In this document: positions 32,054 to 39,540 of the stretch, piece by piece
Position numbering within the stretch: the first letter of the stretch is position 1
Layout of the letters: the number at the start of each line of letters is the position of its first letter
Assembly: GCF_022489065.1 (NCBI RefSeq)
Contig: NZ_JAKVTW010000009.1
Span: forward strand, 99,230-163,229
Direction of reading: 5' to 3'
DNA length: 64,000 nucleotides
Origin: Vreelandella neptunia
GTDB lineage: Bacteria; Pseudomonadota; Gammaproteobacteria; Pseudomonadales; Halomonadaceae
The notes under the pieces: generated by a model
Seen by the model: only the letters and a program-made list of their open reading frames with translations
The model's database searches: none
Told to the model about the DNA's origin: nothing
Made by a program: the position numbers and the translations under genes

Positions 32054-32787
32054 GCAAATTGGTAGACATCCATCGCCAGCACGCCGTGTTCCACGCTGTG
32101 GTGTAGCTGACTCGCGCTGCCTCCGGCACCCATGGCAACCAGCAAGGGCAAGAAATGCTCTGGCGTGGGGTGGTTCTTGCGCGCGTAGGGGGCGTTCTCC
32201 CAGTCAAGCAGCGCCGCGCGGTCATTGGCGACCAGTCGTTCATGTACCCAGCGCGCAAACTCCCCCACCCAGCTGGGCATCGGGCTCTCTTGAGGCATGA
32301 GTTCATATAGATTATGGGTCAGGCTACCCGAGCCGATAATCAAAATTCCCTCTTCACGCAGTATCGCCAGGCGCTCGCCAAGTGACGCAAGCTCCGCATT
32401 GCCCCAGTGGACAGGTAGCGATAGAGAAACCACCGGCACATTGGCGTCTGGAAGCATCAGTGAGAGTGGCACCCAGGCACCGTGATCAAATCCGCGCTCA
32501 ACAGGCGAAGCATCCAATAAGAGGGCCAGTCGATCGGACAGTTCGGGCTCACCAGGCGCGGGATATTGGCACTCAAAGAGCGCACGCGGAAACCCACCGA
32601 AATCGTGAATCGTCTCCGGTTTGACGCTGCTGCTGACAAGTAGCTGGTGACTCTCCCAGTGGGCTGAAATCACGACCACTGCTTTGGGTGAGAGCTGGCT
32701 GCCAAGTTCACGCAGAAACGTATGGGCAGCGGTTTTATTCAGTGCCAGCATGGGTGAACCATGAGAAATAAACAGGCTAGGTAACAT
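32050..32787 (-). CDS. ygiD: DODA-type extradiol aromatic ring-opening dioxygenase (YgiD family)
   Basis: This 245-residue protein belongs to the LigB/4,5-DOPA dioxygenase superfamily, which opens catechol rings with a metal in the active site. Conserved segments are ISHGSPMLAL (His9), VVISAHWES (His near 43), FDHGAWVPLSLMLP and GSGSLTHNL, which supply the metal and acid-base histidines. It is the last gene in the leftward run from thiM, 69 bases after doxX. LysR/DoxX/DODA neighbours are a common quinone or aromatic stress grouping. The physiological substrate is unknown. Confidence 0.85.
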   Translation of the reverse strand: MLPSLFISHGSPMLALNKTAAHTFLRELGSQLSPKAVVVISAHWESHQLLVSSSVKPETIHDFGGFPRALFECQYPAPGEPELSDRLALLLDASPVERGFDHGAWVPLSLMLPDANVPVVSLSLPVHWGNAELASLGERLAILREEGILIIGSGSLTHNLYELMPQESPMPSWVGEFARWVHERLVANDRAALLDWENAPYARKNHPTPEHFLPLLVAMGAGGSASQLHHSVEHGVLAMDVYQFA

Positions 32788-32856
32788 CAGTGACGCTCCA
32801 AAGCAGTGCCAGCGATTACCGTGTGGAAAGCGCTGGTGAGGGCTTAAATGATAGGT

Positions 32857-33264
32857 TTAGGCAAAGCGACGATTTAACACCCAGGAACCGCTACCCAGTC
32901 CTGCTTGTACGATAAGCGCTAGCGTCCAGAACACTGGGAATTCCCAGCCGCCTCCCGCATTCGAGAACATCCAGCCGTTACCCAAATGTACCCAAGTGGC
33001 ACCCAGTAGAACCGGCACCAGTGCCAAACTTACCCAGCGGGTATACACACCGAGCAGGAGAGCGATACCGCCGCCTACTTCGGCAGCAATGGTTAAGTAG
33101 GCTAACACTCCCGGTAAGCCCAGTGATTCGAAATAGCCGACCGTGCCCGGTAAGGTGAATACAAACACTTTGAGTAAACCGTGAGCAAGCGCCAGAACGC
33201 CAAGGCTTACACGTAGAAGCGTAATAGCAGAGTGTGAGGCTGTACGTGATGATTGAGTCGTCAT
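32857..33264 (-). CDS. DoxX family membrane protein
   Basis: This 135-residue protein has four hydrophobic helices. It shows the DoxX pattern LLRVSLGVLALAHGLLKVFVF ... GVLAYLTIAAEVGGGIALLLGVYTRW ... WEFPVFWTLALIVQAGLG. The start at 33264 (MTTQSSRTAS) gives the normal family length. An in-frame start at 33372 would overlap lysR and add 36 hydrophilic residues. DoxX proteins are linked to quinone or thiol redox homeostasis. It lies between a LysR regulator and a ring-opening dioxygenase on the same strand. Confidence 0.85.
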   Translation of the reverse strand: MTTQSSRTASHSAITLLRVSLGVLALAHGLLKVFVFTLPGTVGYFESLGLPGVLAYLTIAAEVGGGIALLLGVYTRWVSLALVPVLLGATWVHLGNGWMFSNAGGGWEFPVFWTLALIVQAGLGSGSWVLNRRFA

Positions 33265-33343
33265 GTGAATAGCGTCCATCGATGTGGTTGATGAAGCTAC
33301 TTTAGCGCTAGGTCTGGGTGAGATAATCAGCTTGTGATGCACA

Positions 33344-34264
33344 TCACTGTTGTGTAATAGGCGACAATCCAATCGCCTGTTCCCAGATAGGTGGGTCCCC
33401 CCACGCCTCGGTGAGCAGATCGATAAAACGTTCCACCTTGGCGGGCAGGTAGCGCCGAGCAGGGTAGAGCGCGTGAACGTCGAGTCGAACCGCTGGCTCG
33501 TTGGTTAAAATAGGCACTAACCGCCCACTGAGGATGCTCTCTGTGACCAGGAAACTGGGCTGCTGTGCGATGCCTAAACCCGCTTCCGCAGCCTGGGTCA
33601 GCACATCCCCATTATTACTTTCCAGTGGACCATGCACGGCTAATGGCTGTGCAGGTAGCTGCCAATCCGCGCTGTTCTGGCCGCTGCGATACCGTAGGCA
33701 GCGGTGCTCGGCAAGGGCTTGAACACTGCGGGGTTCGCCGTGGCTGGAAAGATACTCAGGCGATGCGCAAAACAGTAACCGGCACCGGGTCAAGCGGCGT
33801 GCCACCAGGCTGGAGTCGGGCAGGCTGCCGATACGGATCGCCACGTCATACCCCTCTTCCAGTAGATCCACACGGCGGTCATTAAGATCCAGGCGCACTT
33901 CAAGCGCCGGATGAGCGTGCATAAATTGAGCGACCAGCGGTGCCAAGTAACGGGTACCAAAACTCATCGGTCCATTCACGCGTAAACGGCCGCGCACGTC
34001 ACTGGTGCCTTGGCCCACCTCGGCAGCGGCTTCATCAAGCGCTACCAGAATACCTTGAGCACGCATGAGATAGCGCTCTCCGGCCTCGGTGAGGTGTAGC
34101 CGACGCGTTGTGCGCTGTATCAGTCGTGCCCCCAATGCTTCTTCAAGGGCCATCACTTGACGTGAAACCCGGGTGCGGGAAAGATCCAGCGCTTCAGCCG
34201 CACGGGTATAGCTACCCAGCTCGGCAACCCGCACGAAAGCAACGATTTGCTCTAGTTGGTTCAT
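33344..34264 (-). CDS. LysR-family transcriptional regulator
   Basis: The 306-residue protein has an N-terminal winged helix-turn-helix (AELGSYTRAAEALDLSRTRVSRQVMALEEALGARLIQR, residues about 14-47) and a LysR substrate-binding domain (VRGRLRVNGPMSFG onward). Its ATG overlaps the thiE stop by four bases, so it is translationally coupled to the thiamine genes. Downstream doxX and ygiD are its likely targets; this is inferred from position. A longer in-frame start at 34321 lies inside thiE and is rejected. Confidence 0.88.
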   Translation of the reverse strand: MNQLEQIVAFVRVAELGSYTRAAEALDLSRTRVSRQVMALEEALGARLIQRTTRRLHLTEAGERYLMRAQGILVALDEAAAEVGQGTSDVRGRLRVNGPMSFGTRYLAPLVAQFMHAHPALEVRLDLNDRRVDLLEEGYDVAIRIGSLPDSSLVARRLTRCRLLFCASPEYLSSHGEPRSVQALAEHRCLRYRSGQNSADWQLPAQPLAVHGPLESNNGDVLTQAAEAGLGIAQQPSFLVTESILSGRLVPILTNEPAVRLDVHALYPARRYLPAKVERFIDLLTEAWGDPPIWEQAIGLSPITQQ

Positions 34265-34884
34265 GACGCCACAGCCGTCTGAAAAGCGCGCGCCGCCTGG
34301 AAAGGGTCGGCTTGACCGCATATGGCTGAAATCACCGCTAAGCCGTTTGCCCCCGCTCGCTGCACGCTAATGGCATGGTCAGCTTTCAACCCGCCAATCG
34401 CCACGCTGGGCAGTGGACATGCTTTGACCAGTAAAGCCAAGCCGCCAAAACCGATAGGCTGGGCGTGATCCTGTTTGCTCACTGTCGCAAACACGGGCCC
34501 AATGCCCACATAATCAAGTAACGCCATAGGCGCCGCTTGAAGCTGAGCGAGGGTATTGATCGACAGGCCAATAATCGCCTGCTCACCCAGCACCCTGCGG
34601 GCTTCCTCCACCGCGGCGTCGCTCTGCCCGACATGCAGGCCATCTGCCTGACTCTCAAGCGCTACCTGTAAGCGATCGTTAATGATCAGCGGCACTCCGG
34701 TTCCTGCCAGCACTGTTTTGAGCCGTTTGGCTTGAGCAATCATCTGTTCATCGCTGGCATGCTTATCCCGCAGCTGCACGATGGTCACACCGCCTCTGAC
34801 CGCAGCTTCTACCGTCTTTTCTAGGCCATAAGCGTCACAAAGTGCTGCATCGGTCACCAAATAAAGTGATAGATCAAACGGCAC
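34261..34884 (-). CDS. thiE: Thiamine phosphate synthase
   Basis: The 207-residue TIM-barrel enzyme joins HMP-pyrophosphate and HET-phosphate to make thiamine monophosphate. It contains LYLVTD, VTIVQLRDK, IINDR, ADGLHVGQSD, DYVGIGPVFAT and AIGGL. The start is a GTG at 34884, with a GGGAGG ribosome binding site seven bases upstream, inside the 3' end of thiM. Longer ATG starts (to 34983) would add a non-homologous tail. It overlaps thiM by 11 bases and lysR by four, and lies under the TPP riboswitch. Confidence 0.95.
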   Translation of the reverse strand: MPFDLSLYLVTDAALCDAYGLEKTVEAAVRGGVTIVQLRDKHASDEQMIAQAKRLKTVLAGTGVPLIINDRLQVALESQADGLHVGQSDAAVEEARRVLGEQAIIGLSINTLAQLQAAPMALLDYVGIGPVFATVSKQDHAQPIGFGGLALLVKACPLPSVAIGGLKADHAISVQRAGANGLAVISAICGQADPFQAARAFQTAVAS

Positions 34885-35683
34885 GGCGCGCCTCCCACTG
34901 GGTATGAGCAGTAAGGTCGTCAGGGGTAAGTTGATAAAGCGCATCCAGCAGGGCGACTTGAAAACTGCCGGGGCCCTGGGCACTGTTCCCTGCGCGCTCG
35001 CCTGCGATGGAAAAGCAACTCAGCGCAGCGGCGGTGGCTTCCAGCGGGGTATCACGGTTAGCCGCGACAAACGCTGTCACCAGCGCACTAAGGCCACAGC
35101 CTAGCGTGGTTACCTGCGGCATCAAGGGGTGGCCACCGTTAATACGGTAGTGCTGTGTGCCATCCGTCACCCAGTCGCTTTCGCCGGTCATCGCTACGAT
35201 GCAATTGTGTTGTTTAGCCAGTGCTATCGCTGCGTCCACGGCTTGCCCAGAGGCGGCAGTGGAGTCCACGCCGCGGCCTTGGCTGGCTAACCCGTTAAGC
35301 GCCAGGATTTCAGAAGCATTGCCACGAATGACGCTAGGGTTAGTTGTGAGCAGCTTCGCACACAGCGATTGACGATAGTGGGTCGCGCCAACGGCGACAG
35401 GGTCTAATACCCAGGGGATCGAGTGCTGATCGGCGGTCGTGGTAGCGGTGAACATCGCGTCGGCCCAGTGGGAAGAGATCGTGCCGATGTTAATCGATAG
35501 CCCTGCGGAAATAGCGGTGAACTCCGCTACCTCTTCGGGGGCGTGCAGCATGGCGGGGGAAGCGCCAGTGGCTAATAACACATTAGCGGTACTGTTCATG
35601 GCGACATAGTTGGTCATGCAATGGATTAGCGGTGTCGCTGCGCGCAGCGTCGCCAGGTAGTCGCCAAGCTGAGGTAGCGTCAT
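34874..35683 (-). CDS. thiM: Hydroxyethylthiazole kinase
   Basis: This 269-residue salvage kinase phosphorylates 4-methyl-5-hydroxyethylthiazole. Signature segments are PLIHCMTNYVAMNSTANVLLA, MLHAPEE, WVLDPVAVGAT, VIRGNASEILAL and the catalytic GCGLSAL region near the C-terminus. A GGGAGG site lies five bases before the ATG. That site is paired with an upstream CCTCCC just after the riboswitch aptamer, so translation should fall when TPP is bound. It is first in the thiM-thiE-lysR-doxX-ygiD run. Confidence 0.96.
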   Translation of the reverse strand: MTLPQLGDYLATLRAATPLIHCMTNYVAMNSTANVLLATGASPAMLHAPEEVAEFTAISAGLSINIGTISSHWADAMFTATTTADQHSIPWVLDPVAVGATHYRQSLCAKLLTTNPSVIRGNASEILALNGLASQGRGVDSTAASGQAVDAAIALAKQHNCIVAMTGESDWVTDGTQHYRINGGHPLMPQVTTLGCGLSALVTAFVAANRDTPLEATAAALSCFSIAGERAGNSAQGPGSFQVALLDALYQLTPDDLTAHTQWEARRAV

Positions 35684-35688
35684 AGTAT

Positions 35689-35704
35689 CCTCCCGACGGG
35701 GAGG
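35689..35704 (-). promoter_or_regulatory. thiM: RBS-sequestering hairpin of the thiM riboswitch
   Basis: On the minus strand CCTCCC pairs with GGGAGG around a four-base loop, and the GGGAGG is the thiM Shine-Dalgarno site. A GTGGT...ACCAC stem lies between it and the aptamer. This is a typical translational expression platform. Confidence 0.75.
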
Positions 35705-35719
35705 TGGTAAGCAGCACCA

Positions 35720-35799
35720 CGACTCCCTACGCCGGTGTTATCCGGTTCAGGTTCAAAGGGTGCTTCTCAGCCCACCGTTAATCGTGAGCGCCCCTGTCG
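35720..35799 (-). promoter_or_regulatory. TPP riboswitch (THI element) upstream of thiM
   Basis: On the minus strand the conserved core elements appear in order: a CGAC...GTCG closing stem, GGGGC, a 6-bp P3 (GCTCAC/GTGGGC), the invariant CTGAGA, CACCC, GAACCTGA, CGGATAA and CGGCGTAGGGAG. This matches the thiamine pyrophosphate aptamer, with the pyrimidine-sensing arm (CTGAGA) and pyrophosphate-sensing arm (ACCTGA...GGATAA) intact. It begins at the predicted transcription start and ends about 37 bases before the thiM start. Confidence 0.97.
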
Positions 35800-35805
35800 A
35801 GGGTT

Positions 35806-35834
35806 ACTATCCTTGCCTGGGTTGGCTCTGTAAA
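35806..35834 (-). promoter_or_regulatory. Sigma70 promoter for the riboswitch/thiM transcript
   Basis: On the minus strand TTTACA (35834-35829), a 17-base spacer and GATAGT (35811-35806) place the transcript start within a few bases of the aptamer's first stem. Confidence 0.65.
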
Positions 35835-35858
35835 GCCCCGGCTGCGTGTGATGGCAAT

Positions 35859-36203
35859 CTAGCGAAACGAAATGCGTGTACCGTAGGTAAGCATCTCGTC
35901 AGGTGTCATGGCTTTACCTTCTATTCCAATCATCTCGTCACCGCACTGGTCAGCGAACGTCAGTACGCCGTGGGTCAAGCCAATGTGCCCCAGCGTATCG
36001 CGTATTTCGCCAGTGCCTAAAAAAGTACTGACTTTGCCTTCCGCATTACACAAATCCGACACCCCGTTAGCATGGTGAAACCGCACGGCGTATATGCCAT
36101 CCATCGATTCCACTTCAACAATCGGCGAAAAGCCATTCTGAAGAGCGTAGGCAAGCTGTTTAAGCGTTACACGATCGCCCAGCGTCATATCAATTGCACT
36201 CAT
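35859..36203 (-). CDS. DUF6482-like small protein
   Basis: This 114-residue soluble protein has no signal peptide. It contains VEVESMDGIYAVRFHHANGVSDLCNAEGKV and a C-terminal CGDEMIG motif, which resembles the short DUF6482 proteins of Pseudomonas and Halomonas as I recall them. AAGGAG lies eight bases before the ATG. It is transcribed toward the thiM promoter, 25 bases away. The function is unknown. The 250 bases between it and gloA hold no recognisable gene. Confidence 0.65.
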   Translation of the reverse strand: MSAIDMTLGDRVTLKQLAYALQNGFSPIVEVESMDGIYAVRFHHANGVSDLCNAEGKVSTFLGTGEIRDTLGHIGLTHGVLTFADQCGDEMIGIEGKAMTPDEMLTYGTRISFR

Positions 36204-36453
36204 GGAAAACTCCTTGAGGGGCCGAGATGGGAATCATCGGTCTTATGCAGGAAAACTATTTTGTAAAAGTTGTGAATAATAAGTGTAGGGTTTTTGTGCA
36301 GGATTGCTAGTGTGATTAATGGTCTCTCGCTATACAGCTCTGGCGGAGCCTGCACCCCAGTTAGGGCTAGCATTATGGTTACCCAGCCCCCATGGTATGC
36401 AGCACATGAAGCCAACGCCTTTTAGGGCGAATGTCAGCTAAAGGAGACAGGCA

Positions 36454-36990
36454 ATGAGTTTTCAAGGTGAGCAGCATCCTGGTGTCGTCGCCACACCACC
36501 CCAAACCCAAGGCTTCCGTTTAAACCACACCATGCTGCGGGTGAAAGACCCCGAGCGTGCGTTAGCGTTCTACTCGAAAGTGTTTGGCATGCAGGTGATG
36601 CGGCGGTTGGATTTTGAGGAGATGCAGTTCTCGCTCTATTTCCTGGCCAACCTGGAACCCAGCGACAGCGTGCCGGAGGAGACACAAGCTCGCACTGCCT
36701 GGACGTTTAGTCAGAAAGGGCTGCTGGAGCTGACCCACAACTGGGGCACCGAACAGAAGGACGACTTTGCCTACCACGATGGCAACGCTGAACCTCAAGG
36801 CTTCGGGCATATCTGCTTTAACGTACCGGATTTGGCAGCGGCTCAGGCCTGGTTTGACGAGCACGACGTCACCTTCGTTAAGCGCGCCGATCAGGGCAAG
36901 ATGAAAGATGTTATCTTCGTTAAAGACCCAGACGGCTACTGGATCGAAGTGATTCAGGCAGACCTGATGGTGGGGAAGAGCGACGCATGA
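36454..36990 (+). CDS. gloA: Lactoylglutathione lyase (glyoxalase I, long zinc-type form)
   Basis: The 178-residue enzyme converts the methylglyoxal-glutathione hemithioacetal to S-lactoylglutathione. It has the long N-terminus and insertions of the eukaryote/Pseudomonas GloA class (LNHTMLRVKDPERALAFYSKVFGM). Metal ligands are His25, Glu92 (LELTHNWGTE), His119 (GFGHICFNVPD) and Glu165 (GYWIEVIQ). The first ligand is His where the human enzyme has Gln. AAGGAG lies about nine bases upstream. The DUF6164 gene follows nine bases later, probably in the same transcript. Confidence 0.94.
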   Translation: MSFQGEQHPGVVATPPQTQGFRLNHTMLRVKDPERALAFYSKVFGMQVMRRLDFEEMQFSLYFLANLEPSDSVPEETQARTAWTFSQKGLLELTHNWGTEQKDDFAYHDGNAEPQGFGHICFNVPDLAAAQAWFDEHDVTFVKRADQGKMKDVIFVKDPDGYWIEVIQADLMVGKSDA

Positions 36991-36999
36991 GGCACGCCA

Positions 37000-37368
37000 A
37001 TGGCTGAACTACTGTTCCGGCTGCGCCACGTTACCGATGAAGAAGCCATGGAAGTGCGTGACCTGCTGGCCACCCATGGCTTTGATACCTATGAAACCCA
37101 GGCGGGCTTTTTCCGCCTGGGTGTTGACGCTATCTGGCTGCGAAATCCGCATCAGCACGACGCGGCCATTGCCGCCTTAGAAAGCTACCAAGCAGAGCGC
37201 CTGGAGCGCGCCCAGCGTGAGCATCAAGCGGCGGTTGAGCGGGGCGACGCGGAAACACTGTGGCACCGCTTGGCCGCTCACCCGCTGCAGGTAGTGCTGG
37301 TGCTGTTAGCGGTCGGGTTGATTGCCGCCCTGACGCTACTGCCGTTTTTGGGCTTGTCCCGAACCTGA
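37000..37368 (+). CDS. DUF6164 family protein
   Basis: This 122-residue protein has an N-terminal ferredoxin-like half (MAELLFRLRHVTDEEAMEVRDLLATHGFDTYETQAGFFRLG), a charged helix rich in Glu, Arg and Gln at about residues 62-82, and one C-terminal membrane helix at about 94-117. It resembles the DUF6164 proteins of gammaproteobacteria, as judged from memory. Function is unknown. It follows gloA by nine bases. Confidence 0.7.
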   Translation: MAELLFRLRHVTDEEAMEVRDLLATHGFDTYETQAGFFRLGVDAIWLRNPHQHDAAIAALESYQAERLERAQREHQAAVERGDAETLWHRLAAHPLQVVLVLLAVGLIAALTLLPFLGLSRT

Positions 37369-37376
37369 AGCTAAAC

Positions 37377-38048
37377 TCAAGCCTGAACAGGCGGAAGATG
37401 GCCGCGTTTGAGGTACATCATAACGCCATCATCGCCAGCGGTGAGTGCCGGTGCTGCGCCGCTAGGGTAGCGGCACCAGGTGCCCGCTGTGTAGCTCTGC
37501 TCGCTATCGCTCAGCGTGCCTTCCAGAACCAAAAATTCCAGGCCGCCCAGCAGCGTGGGGTAGGTGATAGAAGTACCCGCCGACCAGCGCTCCAGGCTGG
37601 TGCGCTCTTGCTTATAGGTGTGCAGCATCTTATAGGCAATGCGCGGACGCCGATCCGGCTGCCAGGGCAGCCTATGAGCAGGCACCGCCAGCTGTAGCGT
37701 GTCGCTAGGGTCGAACTGATGCAGTTTGACAAAAATCAGCGCGCCTTCCTCGCCAATGTTTGGCGTATGGCCGGTACCGATGGGGTTTCTTAGGTAGCTA
37801 CCCGCCGCATAGCGGCCATGCTCATCGGCAAACACGCCTTCCAGCACCAAAATTTCTTCGCCGCCGCCATGGGTGTGTCGCTCAAACTGCGTATTGGGCG
37901 CGTAGCGGACAAGGCTGGTCGCGCGGGCAACTTCATCACCAATGCGGTCAAACATCATGCGCTCAACCCCCGCGCTGGGGGAGTCGACCCACTGGTACTC
38001 TTCCGGGGTAACACAGGCAAAGTGGCTAAAATCGGCGTTTAGACGCAT
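37377..38048 (-). CDS. ChrR-type cupin domain protein
   Basis: The 223-residue protein holds two cupin modules. The first has TQFERHTHGGGEEILVLEGVFADEHG (metal-binding HTH...E pattern); the second (LEFLVLEGTLSDSEQSYTAGTW) lacks the histidines. This fits the ChrR C-terminal cupin family (PF12973), without the zinc-binding anti-sigma domain. The start MRLNADFSHF at 38048 is preferred. The frame is open to 38150, but that start has no ribosome binding site and abuts the ampC terminator. No ECF sigma factor gene is adjacent. Confidence 0.75.
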   Translation of the reverse strand: MRLNADFSHFACVTPEEYQWVDSPSAGVERMMFDRIGDEVARATSLVRYAPNTQFERHTHGGGEEILVLEGVFADEHGRYAAGSYLRNPIGTGHTPNIGEEGALIFVKLHQFDPSDTLQLAVPAHRLPWQPDRRPRIAYKMLHTYKQERTSLERWSAGTSITYPTLLGGLEFLVLEGTLSDSEQSYTAGTWCRYPSGAAPALTAGDDGVMMYLKRGHLPPVQA

Positions 38049-38159
38049 GGGAAAGGACTCTTCGCAGTGAAGGTGAGTAACAGGAGGAGGGGGGCTAGTT
38101 TCCTTATTGACAGCAAAAAATGCAACTTTCGGTTGTTTGAGGCTAGCCATGTCGCCATT

Positions 38160-38183
38160 AAAACGCCGCCCGAAGGGGCGGCG
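38160..38183 (-). terminator. Intrinsic terminator downstream of ampC
   Basis: CGCCGCCC / GGGCGGCG with a 4-base loop is followed on the minus strand by TTTTAA. It lies 22 bases beyond the ampC stop. Confidence 0.88.
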
Positions 38184-38204
38184 TGAGGCTGTTAGACCGC
38201 TTGC

Positions 38205-39389
38205 TTAAGGGGTTTCCGTCAGCGCGGTAAGGATATGGTGGGCAGCTTCGATGCGGGCCTGGTTGGGGTAGTTGCGGTTGGCCAGCATAACAATGCCGAT
38301 CTGCTCGCTGGGCACAAAAGCGACATAGCCGCCGAAACCATTTGTGGAGCCGGTCTTGTTGTAGAGCGCCTCCTGCCTGGGGGCTAACGGCGGGGTCAAG
38401 CGGTTGGCAGGGTTGGGTTCCAAAATCATCTCAAGGGCGTTGCCTTCCAGCAGCTGTTCAACCGCCACCGGATAGGTGTAGCTTTCCCAGCCCAGGCCCT
38501 GCGTCATATTGCCGATCTCAAAGTAGCCCGTGCGCGTGGCCGCCACGGCTTGGCTTAATGGCTCATCAACTCCGCTGTTAGACCCAGCCTCACCCATATT
38601 GGCTTCAACAAATGTCAGCACATCGGCGGCGCTCGCTTTCAAACCGTAAGCTTGGGCATCCAGCACGCCAGGGTTCACCCGAATCGGCTCGTCCTCTTTT
38701 GAGTAGCCGTAGGCATAGTTCGCCAGTTCTGCTTCAGGCACCTGAAAGTAGCTGTGTTCAAGACCCAGCGGGGAGAACAGCGCCTCCTCCATCAACGTCT
38801 CATAGGGCTTTCCCAGGCTTTGAGCGGTGAGATAACCCAGCAAACCTATACTTGGGTTGGAGTAGAGCCGATGGCTGCCAGGGGCGGACTCTGGCTGCCA
38901 CTGGCGATAGTAGTCGATCATCTGCTTTTCATTTTCTACCGCATCGGGAAACTGCAGCGGCAGCTCGCCTGCCGTGTAGGTACCCAGTTCCAGCAGCGTG
39001 ATCTCATCAAAGGTGCTGCCTTCAAGGGCTGCCAGGTGCTGGCTGGCCGAATCGGAAAGCGCAAGGGCGCCGCTAGCCTGCGCATAGCCAGCGAGTGCAC
39101 CGGTGAAGATCTTGCTGACAGAACCAAGCTCGAACAGCGTCTCATCAGTGACAGACGTCCCATCTTCTTGATTAGCGAGTCCATAATTAAAGTAGTGCTG
39201 CTGGCCATTAATGCTCAGTGCGACCGACATCCCCGGGATGCGATGCTCTGCCATCAGTGGGGCGATAGTATCGTTTACCAGCGCTTCAATATCTGCGCTT
39301 TGAACCGTATCAGACGCCCAGGTAGTGCCGCCCATTAACAGCGAAGCTGTCATGATAAGACCGGATTTTGCTGCTAACATCTTACCCAT
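38205..39389 (-). CDS. ampC: Class C beta-lactamase
   Basis: This 394-residue periplasmic serine beta-lactamase has a signal peptide (ending about TTWA) and all class C motifs: SVSK with nucleophile Ser90 (FELGSVSKIFTG), YSN (Tyr177), and KTG (346-348) in KTGSTNGFGGYVAF. The start at 39389 (MGKMLAAKSG, AGGA upstream) is preferred over 39419. It is divergent from an AmpR-like regulator across 151 bases containing a perfect dyad. This is the standard inducible chromosomal ampC layout, although inducibility is not proven. Closest AmpC variants are not assignable by eye. Confidence 0.92.
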   Translation of the reverse strand: MGKMLAAKSGLIMTASLLMGGTTWASDTVQSADIEALVNDTIAPLMAEHRIPGMSVALSINGQQHYFNYGLANQEDGTSVTDETLFELGSVSKIFTGALAGYAQASGALALSDSASQHLAALEGSTFDEITLLELGTYTAGELPLQFPDAVENEKQMIDYYRQWQPESAPGSHRLYSNPSIGLLGYLTAQSLGKPYETLMEEALFSPLGLEHSYFQVPEAELANYAYGYSKEDEPIRVNPGVLDAQAYGLKASAADVLTFVEANMGEAGSNSGVDEPLSQAVAATRTGYFEIGNMTQGLGWESYTYPVAVEQLLEGNALEMILEPNPANRLTPPLAPRQEALYNKTGSTNGFGGYVAFVPSEQIGIVMLANRNYPNQARIEAAHHILTALTETP

Positions 39390-39424
39390 ACCAAGATCCT
39401 GTTGTGATGAGTGCCGCAAGAAAA

Positions 39425-39445
39425 TTGGCTGGTATTGCCAGCCAA
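39425..39445. promoter_or_regulatory. 21-bp dyad in the ampC-ampR intergenic region (putative AmpR operator)
   Basis: TTGGCTGG and CCAGCCAA form perfect 8-bp arms around TATTG, 35-55 bases before the ampC start. LysR-type regulators bind dyads in such shared divergent regions. The arms do not give an obvious T-N11-A core of the enterobacterial AmpR type. It could alternatively act as a hairpin in the ampC 5' UTR. Confidence 0.55.
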
Positions 39446-39540
39446 ATAAAGCGATGCAGTGGTTAACTTACGGTGCGCTGAGAAGATTAACAAACAGCGA
39501 TATTTTGCATGAGCCATTAGAAAAATTTGGGGGTTACGTG

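Noticed and set aside
34264..34321. Longer start for the LysR gene
   Set aside because: It would lie inside thiE; the ATGA overlap start has the family N-terminus and the right length.
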